IMG/VR virus record: IMGVR_UViG_3300020034_000047 | Coordinates: 1 to 37,819 of that record | DNA from: a virus | Length of the DNA: 37,819 nt | Strand: one strand, 5' to 3' | Part shown: in pieces, positions 5,713-14,104 of the stretch | Position numbering within the stretch: the first letter of the stretch is position 1 | Layout: each line of letters starts with the position of its first letter | Position numbers and translations under genes: made by a program | Notes under the pieces: generated by a model | Databases searched by the model: none | Told to the model about the DNA's origin: nothing | The model's input: only the letters and a program-made list of their open reading frames with translations

Positions 5713-7616
5713 TCAGACAGTCCCGCTCCTGGCCGCAGGGTTTCTCGTAAACCCTTGGCTGCAGAACGCTTGGCTAACTGGCCGCCCAAGATATCAATGC
5801 CTTTATTTACGCCAGTCGGCACTAGTAGCCGAACACCGTTCACGCCTTCTCTGGCCAAGGCTCCGGTAAGGGTTCCGGAAGTATTTGGCGCAGCGCCGCG
5901 GGTGAAGGTTTGAACCTTGCGAGCAACGCGCCCGAGTTTGGTTGCGTCCTCTACGTTATCTGCACCACCTAGCAACTCTTCCGCTACGCCCTTGCGACGC
6001 ATAGTATCCAGAGCAGTGTTATAACCATTCTGTATGAACTTGTCTTTGGCCAGTCCAGCCTTATCCTTTAGGACACTGTAGCCGGTAGATGTCATGGCCT
6101 CTTGCCCCTCTTGGTCAAGCTTGCCGCGCAAGCGCTGTAGGGCGGCTTTATTGCCATTGAGAACATATTTACTATTGAATTTGCCAGCAAGATCGGATAG
6201 TTCCCCAACTGGCGCTTTATCATTAGCGGCCGCATCGTAGGCCGGATCAGCTTCCATTTCTTGGAATCGGCTTTTGGCAAGTCCCCTAGCCTTGTCGTAA
6301 AGCGCCTTAGCTTCAGCGGATACTCCTGATACCGGAGTATCCTCTAAGGCCTTGCGCACCTGACTTACTGCAAATGCCGCAGTACCATCACCTGCGCGTT
6401 CTGCTTTACGGGCTTGCTCTGCAAGAATGGTTCTATTTGATTCAAATTCATCAAACGACATTTTCCCATCGTTGGCCTTGATGTCGTCCAATATGCCGCG
6501 AACTTCCGATGGCAAGAATCTAGTGCGATTGCTTTCTTTCAGATTTTGTTCTGCTTTGCTCACGAACGAGCCGCCGTCCATTGGCAGATCCCCTCCATTC
6601 GCGTCCTTGGCAGATTGATAGGCATCAGTAATGGCTTGTCTTTTAGGTACGTCGTACCGCTTCAGGGAATCTATTACCGCACTATCATTCTGCGTAATGT
6701 CGTTGCCTACCGCTGTAGGCGCGGCTTCTCTGTGGAAAGTGTCTAGATTATCCCGCAGAGCTTCGTCTTGTTCGTCGTACCGCTTCCCGATTTCCTGGTG
6801 TTCTTGCTTCGAGTTGTGTTCTTGAGTCTTGATAGACTCGTTTTCAAGCGCTTGTCCGCGGGTCATACGAACTGGAATAGGTAGCGTTTCAGCTTCTGCG
6901 TGGTTGGCCAGTGCCGTTGCATTCGCGGTACGGCCACTGGCGTGTAACTCAGCCAAATGAGCCTGCGTATCCGTAGTTAGCTTTGACGCATCTACAGCAG
7001 CTCCTGCAGCCCCCATAGACTGGGAACTGCTGGCTGCGTCAACCGCTGCTTGAGCGCTTCCCGCTGCCGGCACCTTCGTGCCGAATAGCCCAGTTAAACC
7101 TTTCGCGGCTGCAACTGGCGCAGTTACTGCACCTACATCACCGCCCACCGCAAGTGTATGCCCTATGACGTTCTGTGTCGTATCCCCGAAGGTCGGTACG
7201 TTCGTATCGTCAGGTTGCGCACCGACAGCATCATTGCGATCTGGGATTAACGTAGCAGCGTCGTTTAGAAGCTGAGTGCCCGCCGGGCCAGGCGATACGT
7301 GCATAGCTTGTACTAGATCAGGATCTGGTGCTTCTGTATCACCGCCAGTCAATCTACGATATAGATCAACGACACCGTGCGCCGCGGCGTGCGGGATGTT
7401 AGCAACTGCAGAACCGGCTACCTCGAGCGGTCCTAGAACACCTTCCGTAACGCCCCCAACGCGCTTCTTAGATTCTTTGCTGTCACTAGTCTTAGTCGAG
7501 GTTTCTTTCGCGCGGGCTTGCAGCGCAGCGTCGATATCATCTGTATCGCTGTCCTTGCTTCCTTGCGCAGCCCTCGCCTGCAGAGCAGCGTCTATATCGT
7601 CAGAATCATCACTCAC
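5709..7616 (-). CDS. internal virion / DNA ejection protein, P22 gp16-like position
   Basis: 635 aa. The N-terminus carries two copies of DDIDAALQARA (about residues 5-35), then an Ala/Gly-rich region with possible membrane-active helices (VIGHTLAVGGDVGAVTAP) and a long charged helical middle (200-560). It is the last of three ejection-type proteins before the fibres, the place held by gp16 in P22, which enters the cell with the DNA. No enzymatic motif was seen. Overlaps the upstream gene by ATGA. Assignment rests on size, composition and synteny. Confidence 0.6.
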   Translation of the reverse strand: MSDDSDDIDAALQARAAQGSKDSDTDDIDAALQARAKETSTKTSDSKESKKRVGGVTEGVLGPLEVAGSAVANIPHAAAHGVVDLYRRLTGGDTEAPDPDLVQAMHVSPGPAGTQLLNDAATLIPDRNDAVGAQPDDTNVPTFGDTTQNVIGHTLAVGGDVGAVTAPVAAAKGLTGLFGTKVPAAGSAQAAVDAASSSQSMGAAGAAVDASKLTTDTQAHLAELHASGRTANATALANHAEAETLPIPVRMTRGQALENESIKTQEHNSKQEHQEIGKRYDEQDEALRDNLDTFHREAAPTAVGNDITQNDSAVIDSLKRYDVPKRQAITDAYQSAKDANGGDLPMDGGSFVSKAEQNLKESNRTRFLPSEVRGILDDIKANDGKMSFDEFESNRTILAEQARKAERAGDGTAAFAVSQVRKALEDTPVSGVSAEAKALYDKARGLAKSRFQEMEADPAYDAAANDKAPVGELSDLAGKFNSKYVLNGNKAALQRLRGKLDQEGQEAMTSTGYSVLKDKAGLAKDKFIQNGYNTALDTMRRKGVAEELLGGADNVEDATKLGRVARKVQTFTRGAAPNTSGTLTGALAREGVNGVRLLVPTGVNKGIDILGGQLAKRSAAKGLRETLRPGAGLSD

Positions 7617-9055
7617 TGCGGGATCTGCCCATTAGAGAGCATCTGTAGATTCTTTCTCTTAGTAGCAAGACTTGCCGCTTCTTTGGGATCAAGTGAGTTC
7701 ACAAACTCTTTTAGTTTGCCCTGCTTCTTTGCAAGGTCAGCCTTGTACACGTTCGGATCGAAGTTATCCGCCCAAGCGGATTTGAACTCATTGACGGCCT
7801 TGGGGCTCGCTTGTCCCGAGAATCCGGCTACCCTATCGAGGCCGTGACGGTATTGGTGCGAACCCTCTACCAAGGACTGCGTATAGTCGTTCTTGTCCAT
7901 AAGGGCTTGCAGGGTATAGCCAGTATTCCCTGCGATGCTCTTGCTTTGTTCCGCCCCTTCGTTAGTCGAGGGCAAGCCCATCTGACTACGAAGACCCGCG
8001 GCTTGTCGATCAAGGAAAGCACCCAATTCTTGGTTGTTAGATCCCGCTTGTATACCGAGCCCAGCGAGTGCTTTATTAAGGGTCTCTCTGCCAGGACCAG
8101 TATTTGAATCCGGAGCTAAGTGCCGAATCGTATTGGCGATAGAGATATTGTTGCCATACCCCTCGTCAGCCTTGCGGGCTTCCTCTACGTGTTGCTGCGC
8201 GCCTGCGGCAGCCTTCTTATAGTTCTCTTGAACCGCAGCGGGTGCATTGGCGCCTGGTGCGTCATCTTGTGCGCTGCGCGGCCCTGCGGCCGGAGCGGCA
8301 GGAGCCTTGGGAGTATTCTCAGGAAGTACGCTAACGCCCTTAGGTCCAACGATTGCCGCTTGTCCTGTGCCTGTCTGCCCAATCTGCGTCTTGTCGTAAG
8401 CAGGCCCAGTGGGTGCCTGTGTTGCAGTGTTCGCATTGATCGCAATAGGCGTAGCCGTGGTGCCTTGCTCTCGAGTTCCTGCAGACAGCGGGCTCTTAGA
8501 GCCCAGCGACACCGCAGCTTGATTTAGCAACTGATCACGAAGCGGGCCTGGGGGCGGTAAGTGCTGTGCGAGATCGGCGTAGTGGCTTAGCAACGGCGCT
8601 AACTGCGGATTAGCTTTACCAGCCCAAGCCAACTTAGCCTGCACCTCTTCTGGGGATTCTTTTCCACCAACAAGAGAACCAATGAGATTACCGGCCAACT
8701 CTTGATTTCCGGCCGACAGTTTAGACTGTGCGCCTTTAAGTTCAGTCTCTTTCTGTTCGAGGCCGGTTCTAGCGGTCAGATAGTCCTGCCCCACAGTGGG
8801 GGCCAACGACGTAATATCATCCGCCATATCGATAGCTTTCTTACCCTTATTCGCAGGGTTCGAAACATAAGCGGCGATGCGCTGTTTCTCTTGCGCCGTG
8901 CGCTGGGCATTCTGGGATTCAGCTTGCGCTGTCTGTTGAGTGAATGCACCGGTATCTAAGGCTTGCTTCTGTTGCTGCAAGCCGAGCACGCCACTCATGG
9001 TTTGGAGCGGACTTTGTAGAGGTTGCGGCTGAACTAGTGGGATCTGATCTGGCAT
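7613..9055 (-). CDS. internal virion / DNA ejection protein, P22 gp20-like position
   Basis: 480 aa, Gln/Ala-rich and mainly helical, with an N-terminal low-complexity start (PLVQPQPLQSPLQ), a coiled-coil-prone region (QTAQAESQNAQRTAQEKQR) and a Pro/Ala-rich linker around residues 245-280. The composition and its place between two other Ala-rich virion proteins fit the ejection proteins of P22-like podoviruses. No catalytic motif is visible. The stop overlaps the next start. Confidence 0.55.
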   Translation of the reverse strand: MPDQIPLVQPQPLQSPLQTMSGVLGLQQQKQALDTGAFTQQTAQAESQNAQRTAQEKQRIAAYVSNPANKGKKAIDMADDITSLAPTVGQDYLTARTGLEQKETELKGAQSKLSAGNQELAGNLIGSLVGGKESPEEVQAKLAWAGKANPQLAPLLSHYADLAQHLPPPGPLRDQLLNQAAVSLGSKSPLSAGTREQGTTATPIAINANTATQAPTGPAYDKTQIGQTGTGQAAIVGPKGVSVLPENTPKAPAAPAAGPRSAQDDAPGANAPAAVQENYKKAAAGAQQHVEEARKADEGYGNNISIANTIRHLAPDSNTGPGRETLNKALAGLGIQAGSNNQELGAFLDRQAAGLRSQMGLPSTNEGAEQSKSIAGNTGYTLQALMDKNDYTQSLVEGSHQYRHGLDRVAGFSGQASPKAVNEFKSAWADNFDPNVYKADLAKKQGKLKEFVNSLDPKEAASLATKRKNLQMLSNGQIPQ

Positions 9056-9060
9056 GTTAG

Positions 9061-9837
9061 TTATGGTCCGGCGTAGTCAGAGACAGGGGCTGTATAGGGA
9101 TTAATAGCTGTGTTGCCTGTACCAGGGTCTGGTCCGCCCCCTCCGCCGTAGGCTGCGTACAGCGATCCTGTTTGAATGCCATTACTAGCTGCGTTACCTA
9201 TGCCGTTCAATCCGTTCGAGTACGCATTGCCTTGGTTCTGGGCGGACTGAGCTGCTTGGCCAGCTAGAGCCGTTCCCTGCTGTGCGGTGCCACTTGCGGC
9301 GGCCTGTCCTTGCTGTGCCGTATTAGCCAAACGCTGGTAGATATTCTGCTGTTGCTGCTGGTAGATATTATTGGCAGACGCGAATGCGGTATTTGCTGCG
9401 GACTGATTATAGTCAGTGAGCCCTTGGAGGGCCGCACCTGAGAGTGAGCCTTGCCCGCTTGCGGAACCGTTCAATACGCCTTGCCTACCTTGCTGCAACT
9501 GGAACTGATATGCAGGGCTGTATTGCTGCATCATCGATGCGGTGAATGGGGACAGGAGCGATCCATATCCTTGGCCGCCAGTACTAGCCGAAGTACCGTC
9601 TGCGTTAGTCGGTGCAGTCTGCGAGCCATTCCCAAGCAGGTAATTAAGCTGGCTCTGAGCAGCCATACCAGCGTCGTTGTACGGCTTTTCAAGCGCTACG
9701 CTATTTGCGTATTGATTCTGGGATATGGCTTGCGCACTCTTAGCTGCGCTTGCTTGTTTGCTGGCGCCAGCGTAAGCAAGGCCTCCGCCTACGGCTGCCG
9801 CCGCCACTGCGCCTACCGCGGTGATTACACCACTCAT
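9061..9837 (-). CDS. DNA ejection protein, P22 gp7-like
   Basis: 258 aa. An N-terminal hydrophobic Ala/Gly segment (ITAVGAVAAAAVGGGLAYAG) is followed by an Ala/Ser/Gln-rich body (ASKQASAAKSAQAISQNQ; AAQSQLNYLLGNG) and a Gly-rich tail. This pattern recurs in gp7-type ejection proteins and related podovirus virion proteins. It is the first of three ejection-type genes. The hydrophobic start may contact membrane or serve as a processed propeptide, as in P22 gp7; that is inference. Confidence 0.6.
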   Translation of the reverse strand: MSGVITAVGAVAAAAVGGGLAYAGASKQASAAKSAQAISQNQYANSVALEKPYNDAGMAAQSQLNYLLGNGSQTAPTNADGTSASTGGQGYGSLLSPFTASMMQQYSPAYQFQLQQGRQGVLNGSASGQGSLSGAALQGLTDYNQSAANTAFASANNIYQQQQQNIYQRLANTAQQGQAAASGTAQQGTALAGQAAQSAQNQGNAYSNGLNGIGNAASNGIQTGSLYAAYGGGGGPDPGTGNTAINPYTAPVSDYAGP

Positions 9838-10286
9838 TTTAGTATAAGCCTTTTGTCAACGTATTCCCCTAGCAGCGCGAGCTGCGCCGCAGGTTCAAAT
9901 ATCGAAGCCTCAAGGGCTTCAATGTCTTTCGAGTTAGTTTGATTCGGGTGTACAGTCCGCCCGACGCACGGGCTAATCGTGTAGAAAACTGTGTGGTAGC
10001 CAGGGGGCGTGTGGATCGTGAAAGGAGCCTTTACATGCAGCTTCTTGCCTTCAGGAGTTACGTGAATTAACTCACCTTCCACGAGATCACACTGGTGTCC
10101 GAGTAAATGTTCTCTGCCGATAAACAAAGTATCGGCTGGGATCTTCATCGTCCGTGTGTAAGTGCCTTCTGTGAACTCGTGATCTAACGGGCACTCTGTT
10201 TGTTCTAGCTGCAGGAATTTATAGGCTAGATACGCAATCTTCTCTCTGAAGCTAAGCTTAGGAAGCTGGTCCCAAGCCCTGATCAT
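9834..10286 (-). CDS. hypothetical virion-region protein, possible cupin-like fold
   Basis: 150 aa from the ATG at 10286; a GTG at 10298 would add four residues, and neither has a good ribosome-binding site. The central part (TRTMKIPADTLFIGREHLLG, QCDLVEGELIHVTPEG, FTIHTPPGYHTVFYTI) reads like the strand pattern of a small RmlC/cupin-type beta barrel with scattered His. It lies between a small beta-rich protein and the ejection genes. I am not certain of the fold and assign no function. Confidence 0.5.
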   Translation of the reverse strand: MIRAWDQLPKLSFREKIAYLAYKFLQLEQTECPLDHEFTEGTYTRTMKIPADTLFIGREHLLGHQCDLVEGELIHVTPEGKKLHVKAPFTIHTPPGYHTVFYTISPCVGRTVHPNQTNSKDIEALEASIFEPAAQLALLGEYVDKRLILK

Positions 10287-10304
10287 CAATTCGCCCACTT
10301 AAGA

Positions 10305-10682
10305 CTAGTTCTGCAAGAGAACCGTGAGGACGCCTTGGCCGGCGGCTACTGCGGTCGTATCACTTGCCGCCGGAGCGCCTGTAACTGCCATCCAAAGAGT
10401 GCCGTTAAGGATCAGCGGATTGGACCAGTTCTGAGCTACCTGACCGACAGCGGCAGGAGCCGCAGCTGTAGCAGGGACTGCGACAGTCAGGTTAGGAATC
10501 GTAGTTCCGACTATGGGAACTGCGCCGTTCTGGCCCCAGTAGAACTTAACGAACATGTTAGCTGCGGCTGACGTGTTGATGAAGTTGTAGCCAGCGAGCT
10601 TGGAAGTCTCTGAGCCGCCGCCTAGCGGCGTCAGGTTCGTAGTAGCTAAGGTTACAAGTGTTGAAGGAATCGAGCTATACAT
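10305..10682 (-). CDS. small beta-rich structural protein
   Basis: 125 aa, Thr/Ala/Val-rich without charged clusters (TLVTLATTNLTPLGGGSE, NMFVKFYWGQNG, LTVAVPATAAAPAAVG). It looks like a compact beta protein of the virion (tail or decoration type). It is preceded by a promoter-like AT-rich sequence and lies in the tail gene block. No family recognised. Confidence 0.5.
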   Translation of the reverse strand: MYSSIPSTLVTLATTNLTPLGGGSETSKLAGYNFINTSAAANMFVKFYWGQNGAVPIVGTTIPNLTVAVPATAAAPAAVGQVAQNWSNPLILNGTLWMAVTGAPAASDTTAVAAGQGVLTVLLQN

Positions 10683-10698
10683 TTATAGTATCCGTTAT

Positions 10699-10704
10699 AT
10701 TATA
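10699..10704 (-). promoter_or_regulatory. possible minus-strand -10 element in the tail gene block
   Basis: TATAAT on the minus strand in a 55-nt gap, 16 nt before the ATG at 10682. No clear -35 element is seen, so this is only a candidate for internal re-initiation of late transcription. Confidence 0.25.
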
Positions 10705-10737
10705 AGATTTAGGCATCGGTCTTTGGCGCCGCGCTTG

Positions 10738-11781
10738 CTACACGCCCCACTTGGCTAATATGTAGTTCTCGACGTTCGTAATTTCAGTAGGCGTAAGAAT
10801 GCGGTTATAGGCAAGAAGCAACGCGAGGGACGCCCCATTTAAAAAGTTACTATTTGATACGTCACCACCAAGAAGGTTCGTACTCAAACCTAATGTTCCG
10901 GCCGCAGTTGAGCCCGTACCGGAACCTGCCGAGGCGCGGCCTTGTCTAAACGCAAAGGCACCAGTAGTTGAGTTATAAGTCGCGTTAGCTTGGAAAAATG
11001 TTCCTGGGGTCCATGTGGTACTAGATGACCCAATGACAGCAATACCAGCTTTGACTAGACCAATCTTTGCAGTTCCAGCAACGCTTACCAGATACAGCGA
11101 CAAAGACGACTGGAGTCCTCCTAATATAGCTTGCGTAGTGGCGCTCGATGTACCTTTGGCTACGAGAAAATATGTAGCGCCATTATTGAAAGTAAAACCA
11201 GAAGCATTTTGTGGGCTTGCGCTGTTGACTGGACCTGGTATTGCGTAATACCCTTGAACAACCCCCGCTGGCCATTTGAGCACCGGCAGGCTGTTCTGTA
11301 GTGTTGGATCTATGAAGACGGCGCTGCCGGCACCGCTTGCGGATGCAGCTAGGCCCCCAATCCAAGGCGTGCGCTCCCGCAGTCTGGTAATTATCGCGTT
11401 CGCTGTGCCTAGAATATCGTCAGATTCCCACCAAAACAGAAGGTCTGGAATCGTTCCCGGTAGAGCTACAGAAGATCCCGCCGCGTTAACAGTAACTATG
11501 CCAGTGCCACCCGGCGGCGAGATCGTAATGTTTGAACCGGCGACTATTTGCGTTACACCCCCGCCAGTTCCGCTGCTGGCGGCAGTGATCACGCCATTAG
11601 CATTAACAGTAAGGTTGGTGTTGGTGTAAGACCCAGGCGTAACGCCTGTGGGCTTTAATATATTGTTATATAAGCTTTGGAAGAAAAAGTACCAAGGTCT
11701 TGTGGTGTTGTTTTCGCCATCCGCAATAGGTTGCTTAAACGTCGGTATAGGATTAGGGGTAACTACCGGAAGATTAGCCAT
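10738..11781 (-). CDS. tail-associated protein with LamG/concanavalin-like domain
   Basis: 347 aa. The N-terminus (PVVTPNPIPTFKQPI, TTRPWYFFFQSLYN) is of a kind common at the start of phage tail or fibre proteins. A Thr/Gly-rich spacer (about 60-100) leads to a C-terminal domain with the features of a LamG-like jelly roll: LLFWWESDD, TYFLVAKGTSSATTQAILGG, and the final LLAYNRILTPTEITNVENYI, where a Y-N-R-L helix typically closes the fold. Such domains bind glycans, so it could contribute to adsorption. It follows the gp10-like hub with 8 nt overlap, where P22 carries its needle gene. Confidence 0.6.
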   Translation of the reverse strand: MANLPVVTPNPIPTFKQPIADGENNTTRPWYFFFQSLYNNILKPTGVTPGSYTNTNLTVNANGVITAASSGTGGGVTQIVAGSNITISPPGGTGIVTVNAAGSSVALPGTIPDLLFWWESDDILGTANAIITRLRERTPWIGGLAASASGAGSAVFIDPTLQNSLPVLKWPAGVVQGYYAIPGPVNSASPQNASGFTFNNGATYFLVAKGTSSATTQAILGGLQSSLSLYLVSVAGTAKIGLVKAGIAVIGSSSTTWTPGTFFQANATYNSTTGAFAFRQGRASAGSGTGSTAAGTLGLSTNLLGGDVSNSNFLNGASLALLLAYNRILTPTEITNVENYILAKWGV

Positions 11782-13543
11782 CTACGACTTCTTCGTCTTC
11801 TAAGAACAGCGTAGCTCCGATCACGTCCCTAGGAGTCGGATCTGTGTAGTTTAGTTCGTATACTCTGTCTCTAGCTGCGCCTAAGCGATTCCACTTAGCG
11901 CGGCTCGTAACTTCTCCGGCTGCGCCTATAGATGTCCAGTGCTCATTACTCCACGAGAACCCGCCATTGTTTGACCACCGAAGCATGGCTTGCGGGTTTG
12001 CTCCTTGGCCGGTTTGCAAGCCCACTCCCGGAGTAAACTCAACTTGGAGCGAATCATGATACTGCCGAGTCCTAGAAGACTTCTGCCAGATCGGTTTAGA
12101 TCGTCTTTGGCACTTCAGTAACGCCCCATTGTCCGAATAGAACGCTCTGGACATCTGGTGGAGCTGCCCGGTCTGATAATCCCCGACAAGGCGTAGATTC
12201 TGCATGTTCATATAGGCGTTACCGCGGTGGCGGTGAAATACGCCTGCGGTGGAATCATAACTAGCCCGCTGGTGCCAAATCTGCTTTTGCATGAGGCCGG
12301 AGGCCGTCATGTCGTACACCCAAGTAACGTCCGCTGTAGGGAATGTGAGGACATAAAATACGTGGCCCGCTTCTTCATATACATAGCCGATTGCATCGGA
12401 AACCAAAGGATATGAAGCCCATACCGCCTCTACTGCGTGATTCGATATTCTCTTGAACGAGTATTGCTGAGTCTGGATTACTACGTTCTCGCCCTGCTCA
12501 TTCTTGGCAAGCCACACGAGATCTTGGCCTAAGCGTGTAATCGAATATTTAGCAGAGCACCCGACTTGTGGGCCTACTGCCGGCACTCTCGAGAATGTAA
12601 CGCCCGTGGCGTTTCCTGCGTTGTACCAAACCTCCGAAGTGCGCTCGCCAACGAACCAGTTCTCCCGGTCGTTCTCCATCATCGTAATCAGATTGTCCGT
12701 AGACGAATCTTTGAGAGCGAAGGATGTACCTGGAAAGTTGATCGTGTACGGGACTGGACCTGTCGTAAAAAAGGTCCGAGTACCCGGCTGATTGAACGTC
12801 AACCACCCTTCGATGAAGGTAATGTGATCAGCGCCTAAAAATCCCGGATCTGACAATTGTCCGAACTGGGGTATAGATATAGTAATCGTATCGGCCGCAT
12901 TCGTTCCGGTGGCCAGCGCAGACATCGTAATGGACGGTGCGGAGTAGTTAATCGAGACTATGCTGGCCCCGGCAGGGATTAAGCTATCGACGGCGCTTAA
13001 GGTGGCCGTGGGGGATATAACTAACCCTGATGGTAGTACCCCTGGCAGCGAGATCGTATTTGATCCGCTTATTACCCCCCCGGAGAAGGATACGGTAGAG
13101 GGTCCGGCGATATTGTAATAATAGGCGGTCGTAGACCCATCTACTATAATGGCGTACCCGCCCTGCCCGTTAAATATAACCCCATTATCCCGTATTGAGA
13201 CGGGACCGGAGTTCGTAAGCATCGTCCCTACGACCGTGGCTGAAAACTGCGCTATGGAGCTCTGCGTGGCTTGTACGGTGGTCCTTATAAGGTAGACCGT
13301 GTTCCCCGTGACGCAAAGGGCCGTTAAACCGCCGGGGAGCACCCACAAGCCCCTTACAGGGCCTACCTGGGTAGAGATTATAGCGTTAAGTCCGGGAGCC
13401 CCTAGAAGGGCTATAGGCTCTTTGGCGCCATCTACCTCTGCTACCTCTACATACCAATTTATAGAGTTCTCAGCGTCCTGTAGGACCATCGGAGCTTGAT
13501 AGCTCGGGCCAACGAAACCTGGGTCGAAACCCTTACCAGCCAC
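11774..13543 (-). CDS. P22 gp10-like hub / packaged-DNA stabilisation protein
   Basis: 589 aa. The N-terminal pattern YQAPMVLQDAENSINWYVE, LLGAPGLNAII and GPVRGLWVLPGGLTALCVTG is characteristic of the podovirus packaged-DNA stabilisation (gp10-type) family, which closes the portal-adaptor channel and carries the tail. Repeated beta motifs follow. An inserted module at about 150-230 (ISGSNTISLPG, IPAGASIVSIN, ITMSALATGTNA) resembles one in the gp4-like gene on the other side of the HNH gene. It fits after the gp4-like adaptor as in P22, although that order is broken by the antisense homing endonuclease. Confidence 0.75.
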   Translation of the reverse strand: MAGKGFDPGFVGPSYQAPMVLQDAENSINWYVEVAEVDGAKEPIALLGAPGLNAIISTQVGPVRGLWVLPGGLTALCVTGNTVYLIRTTVQATQSSIAQFSATVVGTMLTNSGPVSIRDNGVIFNGQGGYAIIVDGSTTAYYYNIAGPSTVSFSGGVISGSNTISLPGVLPSGLVISPTATLSAVDSLIPAGASIVSINYSAPSITMSALATGTNAADTITISIPQFGQLSDPGFLGADHITFIEGWLTFNQPGTRTFFTTGPVPYTINFPGTSFALKDSSTDNLITMMENDRENWFVGERTSEVWYNAGNATGVTFSRVPAVGPQVGCSAKYSITRLGQDLVWLAKNEQGENVVIQTQQYSFKRISNHAVEAVWASYPLVSDAIGYVYEEAGHVFYVLTFPTADVTWVYDMTASGLMQKQIWHQRASYDSTAGVFHRHRGNAYMNMQNLRLVGDYQTGQLHQMSRAFYSDNGALLKCQRRSKPIWQKSSRTRQYHDSLQVEFTPGVGLQTGQGANPQAMLRWSNNGGFSWSNEHWTSIGAAGEVTSRAKWNRLGAARDRVYELNYTDPTPRDVIGATLFLEDEEVVDG

Positions 13544-13611
13544 GGGCTATTGCATCCTATATAACGCAAAATAGACCTTAGGGGCCTTAAGGTACATTAT
13601 ACGATACATTA

Positions 13612-13620
13612 TGCTATAAT
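13612..13620 (+). promoter_or_regulatory. extended -10 promoter for the HNH gene
   Basis: TGCTATAAT, a perfect extended -10 (TGnTATAAT), ends 7 nt before the HNH ATG at 13628. Transcription would start at or next to the ATG, so the message may be leaderless. The direct repeat TACATTAT (13593 and 13605) lies just upstream. Confidence 0.55.
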
Positions 13621-13627
13621 CTCTACC

Positions 13628-14104
13628 ATGAACGACATACACTCGGTTTGGAATAAAGTAGACATTCGTGGTTCTGGTGAGTGTTGGCCGTGGACTGGGT
13701 ATACAAGCAACGGACGTGGCCGCATGGACTTGCTAGGAAAGAAAGGTATCTATGCACCTAGAATCGCCTACATATCAGCGGTGCCTTATGCACCTATAGG
13801 TTTGCATGCTGTGGGCAGAAATGATCTGGTATTGCACAAGTGCGATAACTCGCTCTGCTGCAACCCGGATCATTTGTATATTGGCTCTCACGATCAGAAC
13901 ATGAAAGACAAGGTAGAAAGGAACCGCTGCCCTGACTTCAAGGGCCACAAAGGACCTAGGGCTAAATTAACTGAAGACGATGTACGAGATGTTCGGCTGT
14001 TAAAATTGGTGGCTACAAAGAAAGCACTTGCAGTATTGTTCGACGTATCCCTAGCTACTATTAGTGGTTGTCTATATGGAAGACACTACACGGACATTAG
14101 CTGA
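13628..14104 (+). CDS. HNH homing endonuclease
   Basis: 158 aa. The N-terminal part has the HNH_3 signature: CWPWTGYTSNGRG, then HKCDNSLCCNPDHLYIGSHDQN, with the histidine and two Cys pairs. The C-terminus (AKLTEDDVRDVRLLK, KKALAVLFDVSLATISG) is a helix-turn-helix of the type homing endonucleases use to recognise DNA. It is a free-standing selfish gene: antisense between the adjacent gp4- and gp10-like genes, with its own promoter. It overlaps the gp4-like stop by 8 nt tail to tail. It would cut homologous intron-less or insert-less loci of related phages. Confidence 0.88.
   Translation: MNDIHSVWNKVDIRGSGECWPWTGYTSNGRGRMDLLGKKGIYAPRIAYISAVPYAPIGLHAVGRNDLVLHKCDNSLCCNPDHLYIGSHDQNMKDKVERNRCPDFKGHKGPRAKLTEDDVRDVRLLKLVATKKALAVLFDVSLATISGCLYGRHYTDIS

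Noticed and set aside
10738-11781. Diversity-generating retroelement target in the LamG-like protein
   Set aside because: No reverse transcriptase or template repeat is present anywhere in the window.
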